A DNA stretch of 64,000 nucleotides from Paraburkholderia sacchari. Lineage in GTDB: Bacteria > Pseudomonadota > Gammaproteobacteria > Burkholderiales > Burkholderiaceae. The stretch spans positions 1 through 64,000 of the forward strand of contig NZ_JTDB02000011.1 in NCBI RefSeq assembly GCF_000785435.2, written 5' to 3'. Made by a program: the position numbers and the translations under genes. Shown here piece by piece: positions 42,412 to 51,411 of the stretch. The notes under the pieces were generated by a model, which ran no database searches, was not told the origin of the DNA, and saw only the letters and a list, made by a program, of their open reading frames with translations. Each line of letters opens with the position of its first letter. Position 1 is the first letter of the stretch.

Positions 42412-43959
42412 ATGCAACAAGGCACACAGGCAACCGCCGCCAGCTTTGCCACCATGGGCGTCGACCTGCTCGACTTCTTCGACGTCACACCCACCTCGCT
42501 TTGGCTCGAAGACTACAGCCAGTTGCGCGCCCTGTTCGAGCGGTGGCGCGAAGCGGGCGTCACGAATCTGCGGGCGTGGCTCGAAGAAGACCCGCGCCGC
42601 GTAGCCGAATGCTCGGCCTGCATCCGCGTGCTGAAGGTGAACCAGCATACACTCGCGCTTTACGGCGCGCGCAGTCATGAGGAACTCACCGCGCGTCTCG
42701 CCGACGTGCTGCGCGACGACATGTTCCAGGCGCACGTGGGCAAACTCGAGCAAATGTGGCAAGGCCGCACGACGTTCCAGAGCAAGAGCGTGAACTATAC
42801 GCTCGGCGGCCGGCGCATGGACATCCTGCTGCGCGGCGTGATTCTCCCCGGTCATGAAGGCGACTGGAGCCGCGTGCTCGTCTCGATCGAAGACGTCTCC
42901 GCGCTAGAGGATGCACGACATCGCGCCGCCATGAGCGAGCAGTACGCGCACGGCATCTTCGAGCACGCGCCCGTATCGCTGTGGGTGGAAAATTTCACGG
43001 CTATTCGCCAACTGCTGGACGAAGTGCGCATGCAAGGCATCGTCGATTTCAGGACGTTTACCGACGTGCACCCCGAGTTCGTCGAGCGCTGCATGAGCGA
43101 GATCCAGGTAATCGACGTCAATCACTACACACTCGGCATGTATCGCGCGCCCGACAAGGACACGCTGCTCTCACGCCTGCCCGAGGTGTTCCGCGACGAC
43201 ATGCGCCCGCATTTTCGCGAGCAGCTCCTCGATCTATGGGAAGGCCGCCTCTTCCAGCAGCGCGAAGTCGTCAATTACGCACTCGATGGCAGCGCGCTCA
43301 ACGTGCATCTGCAATTCTCGGTGTTTCCCGGCCACGAGGAGTCCTGGGATCTCGTACTGCTCGCGCTCACCGACATCACCGCGCGCAAGAAGGCCGAAGC
43401 CTACCTCGAATTCCTCGGCAAGCACGATGTGCTCACGAAGTTGAAGAACCGCTCGTTCTACGTGGACGAAATAAATCGCTTGCAGCGCAAGGGGCCGTTC
43501 CCGGTGAGCGCGATCGTCGTGGACATGGACAACCTGAAGGCCGTCAATGACCAGTTGGGCCACGCCGCCGGCGACGCGTTGCTACGCCGCGCAGGCGAGG
43601 TGCTGACGAAAGCGATTCAAAAGCCTTACCACGCCGCGCGCATCGGCGGCGACGAATTCGTGGTGCTGCTGGCTGGCAGCGGCCCGCGCGACGCCGAAGT
43701 GGTTGCAGAAAGCATCACGAAACTGGTCGAATTGAACAACCAGTTCTACGGCGGACCGCGATTGAGTTTTTCGCTGGGCTGGCAAAGCTGCGAGGAAGGC
43801 GAAAGCGTGGAAGCGATGTTGCGCGCCGCGGACGCAGCCATGTATGAGGCCAAACGGCGGCGCAACGATTCGCAGCGCACTGGCGCGAACGTTGCGGGTG
43901 CTGTGGCTGATGTGTGCGACACGAGCCAGGATCACCCGGTAGCCAATAAAGGCGTATGA
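42412..43959 (+). CDS. PAS-PAS-GGDEF protein, probable diguanylate cyclase
   Basis: A 515-residue cytosolic signalling protein. Two similar sensor repeats lie at about 20-170 (FFDVTPTSLWLEDYSQLRALF) and 185-330 (IFEHAPVSLWVENFTAIRQLL), both continuing with a V.VNxxTLxxY element, so they are a tandem duplication of one PAS-like unit. The GGDEF domain fills about 345-490, with the active loop GGDEF at 412-416 intact. No RxxD inhibition site is evident just before it. No membrane helix or EAL domain is present. It should make cyclic di-GMP in response to an unknown signal. Confidence 0.9.
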   Translation: MQQGTQATAASFATMGVDLLDFFDVTPTSLWLEDYSQLRALFERWREAGVTNLRAWLEEDPRRVAECSACIRVLKVNQHTLALYGARSHEELTARLADVLRDDMFQAHVGKLEQMWQGRTTFQSKSVNYTLGGRRMDILLRGVILPGHEGDWSRVLVSIEDVSALEDARHRAAMSEQYAHGIFEHAPVSLWVENFTAIRQLLDEVRMQGIVDFRTFTDVHPEFVERCMSEIQVIDVNHYTLGMYRAPDKDTLLSRLPEVFRDDMRPHFREQLLDLWEGRLFQQREVVNYALDGSALNVHLQFSVFPGHEESWDLVLLALTDITARKKAEAYLEFLGKHDVLTKLKNRSFYVDEINRLQRKGPFPVSAIVVDMDNLKAVNDQLGHAAGDALLRRAGEVLTKAIQKPYHAARIGGDEFVVLLAGSGPRDAEVVAESITKLVELNNQFYGGPRLSFSLGWQSCEEGESVEAMLRAADAAMYEAKRRRNDSQRTGANVAGAVADVCDTSQDHPVANKGV

Positions 43960-44067
43960 ATTCAACGCGAGCGCGACACCTTCACGCCCACGCGGGAAGC
44001 GAAAACGCTGTAATGAACTGAAATAACCAGATCGATATTCTGGCGAATTGGCGCTGAAAAAAACTTA

Positions 44068-44100
44068 CCGGGAGCAAGGCTTGATGCGCCCTGCTCCCGG
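44068..44100 (-). terminator. Rho-independent terminator of the HU gene
   Basis: CCGGGAGCA (44068-44076) pairs perfectly with TGCTCCCGG (44092-44100). Read on the minus strand, the hairpin is followed by TAAGTTTTTTTC. It lies about 110 bases past the HU stop. Confidence 0.85.
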
Positions 44101-44213
44101 CTTACGATGCGCTTCGCCACCGCAACCCACCGCACGATCAGCAAGACGGCGGGAACAGACACTCGCTGCCCCGCCGGCTTTCCGGTTCGTGCCGCGTGCG
44201 GCGGCGGCCAGCA

Positions 44214-44492
44214 TCACGACGCGTTGACGGCGTCCTTGAATGCCTTGCCGGCCGTGAACTTCACCGTCTTTGCCGCGGCGATCTGGATTTCCGCACCCGT
44301 TGCCGGGTTGCGGCCCACGCGGGCAGCACGCTGGCCGGTCGAGAACGAACCGAAGCCGACGAGTTGCACGGAATCGCCCGACGTGACCGCCTTGGTGACC
44401 ACTTCGAGGATCGCGTCGATTGCGGCTCCGGTGGCTGCCTTGGTCTCGCCCGTGCTTGCGGCGACTGCGTCAATGAGTTCCTGTTTGTTCAT
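44214..44492 (-). CDS. DNA-binding protein HU
   Basis: A 92-residue histone-like protein that bends and packages DNA as a dimer. It has the full HU pattern: MNKQELIDAVAASTGETKA, VGFGSFSTGQRAARVGRNPATG (seen in parts) with the Pro-tipped beta arm, and AGKAFKDAVN. It is monocistronic with its own terminator. Burkholderia carry several HU paralogues; which one this is cannot be told. Confidence 0.93.
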   Translation of the reverse strand: MNKQELIDAVAASTGETKAATGAAIDAILEVVTKAVTSGDSVQLVGFGSFSTGQRAARVGRNPATGAEIQIAAAKTVKFTAGKAFKDAVNAS

Positions 44493-44666
44493 CTGCTACC
44501 TGTGTTGAGTTGAGAAAACCTGCATACCCTACCTCACACGGGCCAAACAGGCAAATTACGTTGCATATCGAAACGCAAAGCGCACGGGGCTTACAGGCCG
44601 GACGACTCCCGGGAATGATTCCTGCAAGCGATTTTCTCGCCGATTTTGTCACTATTTGGCGTCATT

Positions 44667-46013
44667 TTACAAAAACCAGCGATATTCCCGCGCACCGATC
44701 GAATTCATAAAATCGAGGTGGTCCTGGCGTTTATTTTCACAATAAACCATCGTGAAATCGTCGCCGAGCCCCTCGCGCACCCCGGCATGCCCGCGCATGG
44801 CGGCCACGGCCGACAGCATGTCACATGGAAAATCGACACCGCTCGTGCGGTCTTGATTGAGCGACGCGATCGGTTCGCGGCCCGCTTCCAGGCCATGTTC
44901 GATGCCCGCGAGAATGGCCGCGAGCACGAGATACGGATTGGCGTCCGCGCCCGCGAGCCGGTGCTCGATGCGCAGATTTGCTTCATCGGACTCGGGAATG
45001 CGGATGCACGCATCGCGGTCCTCGAACCCCCAACTCGCCCGGCTTGCCGCGTTGACCATCGCGCCGTAGCGCCGGAACGCATTGTGATTGGGCGCGAAGA
45101 TTGGCATGCAATGCGGAAGCAGCGCAAGACAGCCCGCCACCGCATGACGCAACGCGCGCTGCTCTCGCGCGGCGAGCACGTTGCGGCCCGCCTCGTCGTA
45201 AAGGCTCACATGCACGTGCATGCCGCTGCCGGGCGCGTCGAGAAATGGCTTCGACATGAAGCTCGCCCGATAGCCGTGCCGCAGTGCCACGCCGCGCGTG
45301 CTCCGGCAAAAGAGCGCCGACCAGTCCGCCGCGCGCAAGGCGTCGTCGCAATGGCCGAAGTTGATTTCGAACTGCCCCGGCCCCAACTCGGCGGTGATGA
45401 CCGTTGCGTCCACACCTTGCTCACGCGCGGCCTCTACCATCTCGTGCAGCACGGGCGCGAAACGCGAAAGGCGCTCGATATGCATGTTCGGCTGATTGTC
45501 TTCGTCATCGCATAGTGGATCGCGTGCGTGCCTGGGCAGCCCTTCGCTCAGCTTAGCATCGAACAGATAGAACTCCAGTTCGAACGCGACCACGGCCTTC
45601 AGCCCGCGCTTTGCAAAACGATCGAGCACGCGTGCGAGCACCTGGCGCGGTTCGAAGCCGATGGGCGTGGCGGTGCCGTCCGAGGTAATCAGCATCTGCG
45701 CGAGCGGCGGCTGCTCCCAGCGCACCCGCCTGAGCGTGCCGGACACCAGGCGACGCGGCACATCGGGATCGCCGTCGTGGAAGCAGTACTCGCCGATCGG
45801 ATACACCCCGCCCTGCGCACCGAGCAGGATGCAGTTTTGCGGCAGCTTGAGCAGCGCGCCGGCCGCCACTTTTTCGAGCATGGCGATGGGATAGCGCTTG
45901 CCGTAGAAATGCCCGGGGATGTCGAGGCAGATCAAGTCGACGTATTGCACGTCGGGATGAGCCGCGCGAAAGGCGCGTACTTCGCTCACGAGGTCAGTTG
46001 CGGTGGTGCTCAC
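44667..46013 (-). CDS. puuA: Glutamine-synthetase-family ligase (gamma-glutamylputrescine synthetase-like)
   Basis: The ATP-dependent ligase has 448 residues. The glutamine synthetase core shows AFELEFYLFD, ITAELGPGQFEINFGHCDDAL (in parts), GSGMHVHVSLYD, RRYGAMVNAASRASWGFEDRD and RIEHRLAGADANPYL. The loss of true GS features and the neighbouring PuuB- and PuuR-like genes point to coupling of glutamate to putrescine or a similar amine. It starts at GTG 46013 behind AGAGGA. It is separated from the regulator gene upstream by 152 bases containing a tandem repeat. Confidence 0.8.
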   Translation of the reverse strand: MSTTATDLVSEVRAFRAAHPDVQYVDLICLDIPGHFYGKRYPIAMLEKVAAGALLKLPQNCILLGAQGGVYPIGEYCFHDGDPDVPRRLVSGTLRRVRWEQPPLAQMLITSDGTATPIGFEPRQVLARVLDRFAKRGLKAVVAFELEFYLFDAKLSEGLPRHARDPLCDDEDNQPNMHIERLSRFAPVLHEMVEAAREQGVDATVITAELGPGQFEINFGHCDDALRAADWSALFCRSTRGVALRHGYRASFMSKPFLDAPGSGMHVHVSLYDEAGRNVLAAREQRALRHAVAGCLALLPHCMPIFAPNHNAFRRYGAMVNAASRASWGFEDRDACIRIPESDEANLRIEHRLAGADANPYLVLAAILAGIEHGLEAGREPIASLNQDRTSGVDFPCDMLSAVAAMRGHAGVREGLGDDFTMVYCENKRQDHLDFMNSIGAREYRWFL

Positions 46014-46040
46014 GTCGAATTCCTCTTTAGCGGGAAATGG

Positions 46041-46065
46041 TGGACCAGGGTGGACCAGGGTTGGA
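46041..46065. repeat. Short tandem repeat TGGACCAGGG upstream of puuA
   Basis: The decamer TGGACCAGGG occurs twice in tandem (46041-46060), followed by a partial third copy TTGGACC. It lies about 30-50 bases upstream of the GTG start in the untranslated leader. Confidence 0.85.
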
Positions 46066-46165
46066 CCTGCTATTTAATACGGATTCCAAATCATTATGGA
46101 AGCACGCGCGCCGGCAAGGCGCGTATCTCCGCTAGCTTCATATCAGGCAGGCATCGAATCGGGCC

Positions 46166-46723
46166 TCAGGTAAACACCCAAAGCACGCGCGCGTCCTTGT
46201 CCGAGCAGTTCGCGTAACTGAAGCGGCAGCGGGCCGGCAGTTGAAAGCTGTCGCCGGCTTTGAGCGTGACCTCCTCATCCTCGCCATCGAGCCAGATCGT
46301 GAGTTCGCCTTCGAGCACGAAACCGCCCTGCTCGTCGCTATCGTCCACGGGACGCTCGCCGCTCGTCGCGCCCGGCTCCAGCAGGCTCTCCAGCATCGAG
46401 AAACCCGACGACATGCTCGGCGAAACCAGCACATCGGTAATGCCGCCGCCGTAGTAAAGCGTGCGCCGCTCGCCGGGTCGCGTGACCCATGGCAGCGCGC
46501 GCGGCTTGCTCACGCTGTAGAAGTACGTGGTGGGCGTTTGCAGCGCTTCGCCGATGGCGGTGAGATCGGCGACCGTGGGCCGCGACTTGCCGCGCTCGAC
46601 CTGCGAGAGAAAACCCACCGAACGCCCGATCCGCTGCGCGAGATCGGCCAGCGTTACCTTCTTGTGCTTGCGCAGATCGCGAATGAGGATCGCGAGGCCC
46701 TCTATCTCTTCTTCCTTGTCCAT
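46166..46723 (-). CDS. puuR: XRE-cupin regulator (PuuR-like)
   Basis: The 185-residue regulator has an N-terminal Cro/C1 helix-turn-helix (VTLADLAQRIGRSVGFLSQVERGKSRPTVADL in parts: LAQRIGRSVGFLSQVERG) and a C-terminal cupin (GGFVLEGELTIWLDGEDEEV, AGDSFQLPARCRFSY in parts). This is the PuuR architecture that represses putrescine catabolism. It starts 14 bases after the oxidoreductase stop, so they are co-transcribed. A symmetric half-site cluster upstream of puuB is its likely operator. Confidence 0.85.
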   Translation of the reverse strand: MDKEEEIEGLAILIRDLRKHKKVTLADLAQRIGRSVGFLSQVERGKSRPTVADLTAIGEALQTPTTYFYSVSKPRALPWVTRPGERRTLYYGGGITDVLVSPSMSSGFSMLESLLEPGATSGERPVDDSDEQGGFVLEGELTIWLDGEDEEVTLKAGDSFQLPARCRFSYANCSDKDARVLWVFT

Positions 46724-46737
46724 GCCGGATACCTCAG

Positions 46738-48027
46738 TCAGACCACGTCGCGCATGCGATACCAGAGCTTGCCGAGCGCTTCGAGCGGCGCGGCCAGCGC
46801 GTCGCCGCCCGGGAAACGCGGATTATGGATGGCCTCGTAGCGCGAGAGCAAGCGCGTGTCGCCGAGGATCGCATCGGACACGGCGCGCGCCGCGGCCAGC
46901 GTCGGCAGCACGCCATGCCCCGAGAAACCCTGGAGCCAGTAGCGCCCGCGCGCGTGCCCCACGTCCGGCGTGCGCCGGATACTGATGTCGATATGGCCGC
47001 CCCACGCGTATTCGAGTTCGACGCCGCACAGTTGCGGGAAAACGCGTTCGAGGCTCGGCCGGATCGAGGCGCGAATGTCTTTGGGAATGCCGCCGAGATA
47101 CGTGCATGCGCCGCCGAACAGCAGCCGATGGTCGGGGCTCAGCCGGAAGTAGTCGGGAACGAACTGATTGTCGATCACGCAACTATTGCGCGGCAAGAGC
47201 GTATGCGCGAGTTGCGGGTCGAGCGGTGCGGTCGCCACCTGATACGTGCCGACCGGCAGGACGCGGCGCGCAAGCTCGCGGTCGAGCCGGTCGATATAGG
47301 CGTTGCAGGCAAGCACGAGCGTGCCCGCGCGAATCCGGCCGTGGGACGTAGTCGCGACGAAACCCGTTGGCGTTTCGCGCCATTGCTGCACACGGGTTTG
47401 CTCGAAGATGCGCCCGCCCGCGCGCTCGATGGCAGAGGCAATGCCCAGCGCAAGCTTGAGCGGATTGAGGTGGCCGGCCTCGGGATCGAAAAGCGCCGCG
47501 AGATAGCGCGGGCTGCCCACCCATGCGGGCATGTCGGGCTCGGTGATGACGCGCAACGCGTCGTAGCCCCATTTGCGCGCGGCTTCGTCGCGTGCCTCTT
47601 CCAGCATCGCAATGCGGTTGCGCTTCACGGCGGTCCAGAGGCTGCCGGGCCGGTAGTCGATGTCGAAACCGTGGCGTACGGGCAGTTCGCGCACCTCGCG
47701 CGCCGCCCAGCGCATGCTTTCCCATAGCTCGCGCGCGCCTTCAAGTCCGAGCGACTGCTCGAGTGGCCCCATGTCGCACGACCAGCCGAGCAGCGCCTGC
47801 CCGCCGTTGCGTCCGGACGCGGCCCATGCCACGCGGCTCGCCTCCACGACCACCACGCGCCGGCCCGCGAGCGCCAGGCGCAACGCCGTATGCAACCCGC
47901 TGAAACCCGCGCCGACGATCAGGACATCGGCATCGCACTCGCCCACCAGGGCCGGGCGCTTGGGCGCCTCGCCGGGCAGCGTGCGGGCGTAATAACTCTC
48001 CACATGACGGGTCGATTCGACGAACAT
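46738..48027 (-). CDS. puuB: FAD-dependent oxidoreductase (gamma-glutamylputrescine oxidase-like)
   Basis: A 429-residue DAO-family flavoprotein. The N-terminal dinucleotide motif is VLIVGAGFSGLHTALRLALAG, with a following acidic strand end (VVVVEAS). SGRNGGQAL is the conserved FAD contact of the PuuB/OrdL group, and the C-terminal part has GFSGHGVLPTLAAARAVSDAI (in parts). It would oxidise the gamma-glutamyl amine made by the PuuA-like ligase. It is the first gene of puuB-puuR-(puuA), with ATG 48027. Confidence 0.85.
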   Translation of the reverse strand: MFVESTRHVESYYARTLPGEAPKRPALVGECDADVLIVGAGFSGLHTALRLALAGRRVVVVEASRVAWAASGRNGGQALLGWSCDMGPLEQSLGLEGARELWESMRWAAREVRELPVRHGFDIDYRPGSLWTAVKRNRIAMLEEARDEAARKWGYDALRVITEPDMPAWVGSPRYLAALFDPEAGHLNPLKLALGIASAIERAGGRIFEQTRVQQWRETPTGFVATTSHGRIRAGTLVLACNAYIDRLDRELARRVLPVGTYQVATAPLDPQLAHTLLPRNSCVIDNQFVPDYFRLSPDHRLLFGGACTYLGGIPKDIRASIRPSLERVFPQLCGVELEYAWGGHIDISIRRTPDVGHARGRYWLQGFSGHGVLPTLAAARAVSDAILGDTRLLSRYEAIHNPRFPGGDALAAPLEALGKLWYRMRDVV

Positions 48028-48031
48028 GGCG

Positions 48032-48093
48032 GCATCCGTGAAATTCTATCTGTATAATTTCATGAAAAAGTAGCACGACAATTTCACGGATGC
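48032..48093. promoter_or_regulatory. Symmetric operator cluster and promoter upstream of puuB
   Basis: GCATCCGTGAAATT (48032-48045) and AATTTCACGGATGC (48080-48093) are perfect 14-bp inverted repeats. A third half-site AATTTCAT starts at 48056, making a 24-bp near-palindrome with the first (48039-48062). On the minus strand TTGTCG and TTATAC, 18 bases apart, form a possible promoter inside the cluster. Confidence 0.7.
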
Positions 48094-48149
48094 AATCGTC
48101 TTTTCGGGCTTTCTGGCTTCGACGTTACGCCGCAGTGGCCCTGCGCAGC

Positions 48150-48352
48150 CGATTGATCGTCGCGCCGCGCGGTGGGCAGCCATAGCCAACGGGCATGAGC
48201 GTGCGGAACTCGTATTTGCCGTCCGCGCCCGTCCTCACTGCGCCGCGCAGTTTGAAATCGCTCTGTGCGCCCGTCGGATCGAAGTGTGAATAGAAGCCCT
48301 TCGAGTTCGCATGCCAGCACTCCACCGTCGCGCCAGCGAGCGGATGGGCCAT
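48150..48352 (-). pseudogene. catA: Internal scrap of a second catechol 1,2-dioxygenase gene
   Basis: About 65 codons match the catalytic middle of CatA at 32.5-32.7 kb almost residue for residue (VECWHANSKGFYSHFDPTGA, RTGADGKYEFRTLMPVGYGC), then stop matching at both ends. Many synonymous bases differ from the intact gene, so this is the remains of a separate, older catA paralogue and not a fresh copy. The surrounding open frame (48125-48409) has unrelated ends and no plausible function. Confidence 0.9.
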
Positions 48353-48610
48353 GTCCTTTTCGCCGTCGAAACAATGAAAAGGTCGATAGCATTCATCGCG
48401 GGTTAACAACCCCTTCGTTCATTTTGTTAAGGGTTCGTAATCCGCACCGGGACGGCCTGCCCGTCCCGTGACAATCGAATCGCTTTTCCTGCCAGATATC
48501 TTTCGGATTACCAGTCGTAGCGCCGCTGTCAATGTATTCCCACCACCATCAGAAAGAACAATGACTGCAACCCCATGCAAGGCGTTCGCGCACGTGTTCG
48601 GCAGTTATCG

Positions 48611-48645
48611 CTACAACTCGCTACAACTCGCTACGACTCGCTATG
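48611..48645. repeat. Decamer tandem repeat CTACAACTCG
   Basis: CTACAACTCG occurs twice exactly from 48611, then as CTACGACTCG and CTATGCTCG. It is embedded in the degenerate porin-fragment frame. Confidence 0.85.
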
Positions 48646-48647
48646 CT

Positions 48648-48740
48648 CGCGCGCCGCACTGGGGCGCGGTGCAGATCGGTGTGGACTACTTCCTCGCGAA
48701 GCGCACCGATATCTACCTCTTCTGCGATTACCAGCGGTAA
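48648..48740 (+). pseudogene. C-terminal scrap of an outer-membrane porin
   Basis: The frame reads HWGAVQIGVDYFLAKRTDIY and on to FCDYQR and TAA, which resembles a penultimate strand region of Burkholderia general porins (VG.DYFLSKRTD.Y). The upstream part of the frame, including a 10-bp repeat, is not porin-like. No signal peptide or barrel remains. Confidence 0.6.
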
Positions 48741-49112
48741 TCAGCAACGCAACCGATGACAGCAGGAAAAACTTTGAACATGCAAAACGCATCTTCATCT
48801 GTCCTCTCGCGCAATCACGTTTCGGATACCAAAGTTTGTTTTCGAGTTTGGTTAAAAAGCTTTCACCTTTTCGAACGTGAATAAACATTCGATACTGAGA
48901 CGCTTAAATAAACGTCATCGGACGAATCACGCGCACGGCGCGTCACGACTGGAGAATGGCCAATCCACAATCGTGCTGTTTCTTGACAAGATTCCCCCAT
49001 CGTCTACGCTCAACGCACGGCAAAGCCTTTTGAATTTCAATTCAAAACAATGCGGTCTGTTTTCATCGTAGTGCCACGATTGTCTGCAGGCTAGCGAAGA
49101 AGGGGCGCCAGC
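48741..49112. other. Lower-GC gap before the contractile-tail cluster
   Basis: No gene is recognised. The stretch is AT-richer than the surrounding DNA, consistent with a junction and promoter region for the tail cluster. No tRNA or direct-repeat attachment site was found here. Confidence 0.5.
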
Positions 49113-50054
49113 GTGAACTTCGTCGATACGATCCTCATCAGGCTCGCTGATCCGGCGGCGCGCGGCGGCGTGTTCGACAACGACAGCCTCGCGCAAATCG
49201 CATCGACGGCTTACGACACCAGCGCGATGCCGATTCAAGGACCGTACAGCGCGGTCTTCGACGATATCCAGCTCGGCCTTGCGGTCCCGCGCGTCGCCAC
49301 CCTCGAGGGATACTGGGGACGCTCGACAACGGGCGAGCGCACCGACTCGCAGTTCGTGCTGTCCGGGCTCGGCGAAAGCGCGATTCGCGTGGATGCATTC
49401 TGGCGCGGCTCGATCATCGCCCGCTCGACGCCCCCTACCGGACATGTGAGCGCCGCACGCGGCAACGTGGTTGATGCTGGACACATCGATGCGGAGATCG
49501 TGGCCGCACTCGGCGCGCTGCCCGGCGATCCGGCCGCGCTCGAAACCGAACGACGCACGCGCTTGCTAACGCATCTGCGCGCGGCGTTCGCACAGCCCGA
49601 CCTGATGACCGGCGCGCTGCTCGACCAGTGGCTGCACGAGAACGGCGCGTCATCCGTGAGCGACCTGATCACGAACCTGCGCGGCGTGCTCCACGCCTGG
49701 CCCCTGCAGATCACTTTTTCGCCGCCCAACGAGGTGCCGTCGCTGCCCGAGCCGTTGCCGATCGGCACCGCGCTGTTGATCCGCGACGTGGGCTTTTCGG
49801 TCGGCGACCTGCTCACGGAATCGCGGATCGTTCGGCAGCAGCTCGGCCAGATGGGCCTTACCCGCGCGGTAGACGCCAGTTTGCCAATCCGCGAGCCGCT
49901 GCCGATCACCTGGATCGTGCCGGCTGCGGCATTCGACGACGCAGGCTGGCCTGGCGCCACCGCTGGCATGGCCGCGGACGCCGCGCGAGCCGCGCGGCGC
50001 ACGGCCGCCGCCGGCTGGCTGGTGCTACAGGGAATTGGCCTCGCCGCGGTTTGA
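49113..50054 (+). CDS. Unknown protein at the head of the contractile-tail cluster
   Basis: A 313-residue protein from GTG 49113 (behind GAAGAAGGGG). I do not recognise it. It has no signal peptide or membrane helix and reads as a mixed alpha/beta soluble protein (YSAVFDDIQLGLAVPRVATL, WLHENGASSVSDLITNLRGV, PLPITWIVPAAAFDDAGWPG), with an Ala-rich C-terminus. It precedes the sheath gene by 127 bases on the same strand and is likely a structural or assembly part of the particle. Confidence 0.6.
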   Translation: MNFVDTILIRLADPAARGGVFDNDSLAQIASTAYDTSAMPIQGPYSAVFDDIQLGLAVPRVATLEGYWGRSTTGERTDSQFVLSGLGESAIRVDAFWRGSIIARSTPPTGHVSAARGNVVDAGHIDAEIVAALGALPGDPAALETERRTRLLTHLRAAFAQPDLMTGALLDQWLHENGASSVSDLITNLRGVLHAWPLQITFSPPNEVPSLPEPLPIGTALLIRDVGFSVGDLLTESRIVRQQLGQMGLTRAVDASLPIREPLPITWIVPAAAFDDAGWPGATAGMAADAARAARRTAAAGWLVLQGIGLAAV

Positions 50055-50181
50055 GAAACCATGTTAGCAATCCATATCGATATGAACAGATAAACCTGGA
50101 TAAACCTGGCATTGCGAAGTTTCCCCGGGCCGGCATGGATCGCCCGTTTCGTGTTCAGAACTGACATCAAAGGAGCAACTT

Positions 50182-51366
50182 ATGTCAGCAACCGTCCCTG
50201 CGGCGTTTCCCTTCATCCTGGTCAACATCGATACGTCCGCGCTGATGCCCATCGCGCAGCGCTCGCCCGGCGTGATCGCCATCGTTGGCAAGACCCCCGC
50301 CGGCGCAGACGGCGGCGATGCGGCATTCGACATGCCGACCGTCGTGGACACGGCATCCGATGTGTCCCAGCACTTCGCGAAGGTCAATGGCGACGGCAGC
50401 GTGGCCGACACGACGCTGTCGACCTCGCTCAAGCTCGCGATGCTGCAAAGCCCGACGCCGTCGAAGGTATACGGCGTCAAGGTGAACGGCAACGACTACG
50501 CCGGCGCGCTGGCGTCGCTAGAAGCCGCGGACGACGTGGACTTCGTCTGCCTCGCGAACGAAACCGACGTGGGCGTGCCCGCCGCCGGCGGCAATCCGCC
50601 GACTAACCTGCTCGCGCTCAAGGCGCATGTCGAGACCATGTCGTCGCAAGGCCAGAAGCGGCTCGGCGTGGCGATGGTCAACCCGGCGACCGCGAAGTCG
50701 CCCACTTACGTTCACGACATCGACGCCACGGCCACGCCGCTCAAGAGCGACTCCAGCCGCATGGTGCTGGTGGCCGCGCGCGGCGCGGCGGTCGACGTCG
50801 CCGCGGCCGCCACCGGCGCAATCGCCGGCTATGCGCCGCAGGTCTCGATGGTGCTCAAGCAGGTGCGCGGTGTCAGCGTGCCGACCGCCAGCCAGTACGG
50901 GCCGAGCGAAATCAAAGGCCTCTCGGAGGCCGGCATCGTGCCGATCATCCAACCTTCGCTGATCGTCGGCGGCGGCTTCTACTTTGGCGAGGGCCGCTGC
51001 TACACAACCGACGCGAGCCTGCTCTACATCGACATCGTACGCGTGCTCGACGACATCGATTTCCGGCTCAAGGCGGGCCTGATCGGACTGATCGGCGACT
51101 CGCGCATCACCAAGGCGGGCCTCACGCAGGTCAAGGTGCGCATCGACGCGATTCTCGGGCCGCTCGTCAACGCCGCCGTGATTGACGACTACTCGACCAC
51201 GATTCCGGTGTTGAACATCCTCATGACGCCCGAGTCGGCCTGGAGCGCGACGGACAGCGCACTGGTCGTGACCGCGCGCGCGAACCGGACCGTCGACGTG
51301 TTTGTGTCGATCACCTACGGTCCGGCGGTGCACCAGCTTCGCGTCACGCTGGCGCCGAGTTTTTGA
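50182..51366 (+). CDS. Contractile tail sheath protein
   Basis: A 394-residue sheath subunit of a contractile tail or injection system. The C-terminal half matches sheath proteins: an IIQPSLIVGGGFYFGEGRCY strand segment, then DASLLYIDIVRVLDDIDFRL and GLTQVKVRIDAILGPLVNAA, and a final beta hairpin used for the interlocking mesh (TVDVFVSITYGPAVHQLRVT). ATG 50182 has AGGAG. It is a single sheath gene; Afp/PVC-type eCIS carry three. The tube gene follows 45 bases later. Confidence 0.8.
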   Translation: MSATVPAAFPFILVNIDTSALMPIAQRSPGVIAIVGKTPAGADGGDAAFDMPTVVDTASDVSQHFAKVNGDGSVADTTLSTSLKLAMLQSPTPSKVYGVKVNGNDYAGALASLEAADDVDFVCLANETDVGVPAAGGNPPTNLLALKAHVETMSSQGQKRLGVAMVNPATAKSPTYVHDIDATATPLKSDSSRMVLVAARGAAVDVAAAATGAIAGYAPQVSMVLKQVRGVSVPTASQYGPSEIKGLSEAGIVPIIQPSLIVGGGFYFGEGRCYTTDASLLYIDIVRVLDDIDFRLKAGLIGLIGDSRITKAGLTQVKVRIDAILGPLVNAAVIDDYSTTIPVLNILMTPESAWSATDSALVVTARANRTVDVFVSITYGPAVHQLRVTLAPSF

Positions 51367-51411
51367 CCGACCGCTTCCCATCCGCGCTTCCTATACGAAG
51401 AGGAGCCCAAC

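Noticed and set aside
48125..48409. 94-codon frame read as a small functional intradiol dioxygenase
   Set aside because: It lacks the N-terminal domain and the HVHF iron-ligand region and has unrelated ends, so it cannot bind iron or fold as the enzyme.
48408..48435. Inverted repeat AACCCCTT / AAGGGTT as a terminator or att site
   Set aside because: The stem has a bulge and a 13-base loop, and there is no matching copy elsewhere in the window.
48611..48645. Decamer repeats considered as a CRISPR-like array
   Set aside because: Units are tandem with no spacers and far too short; no cas genes are present.
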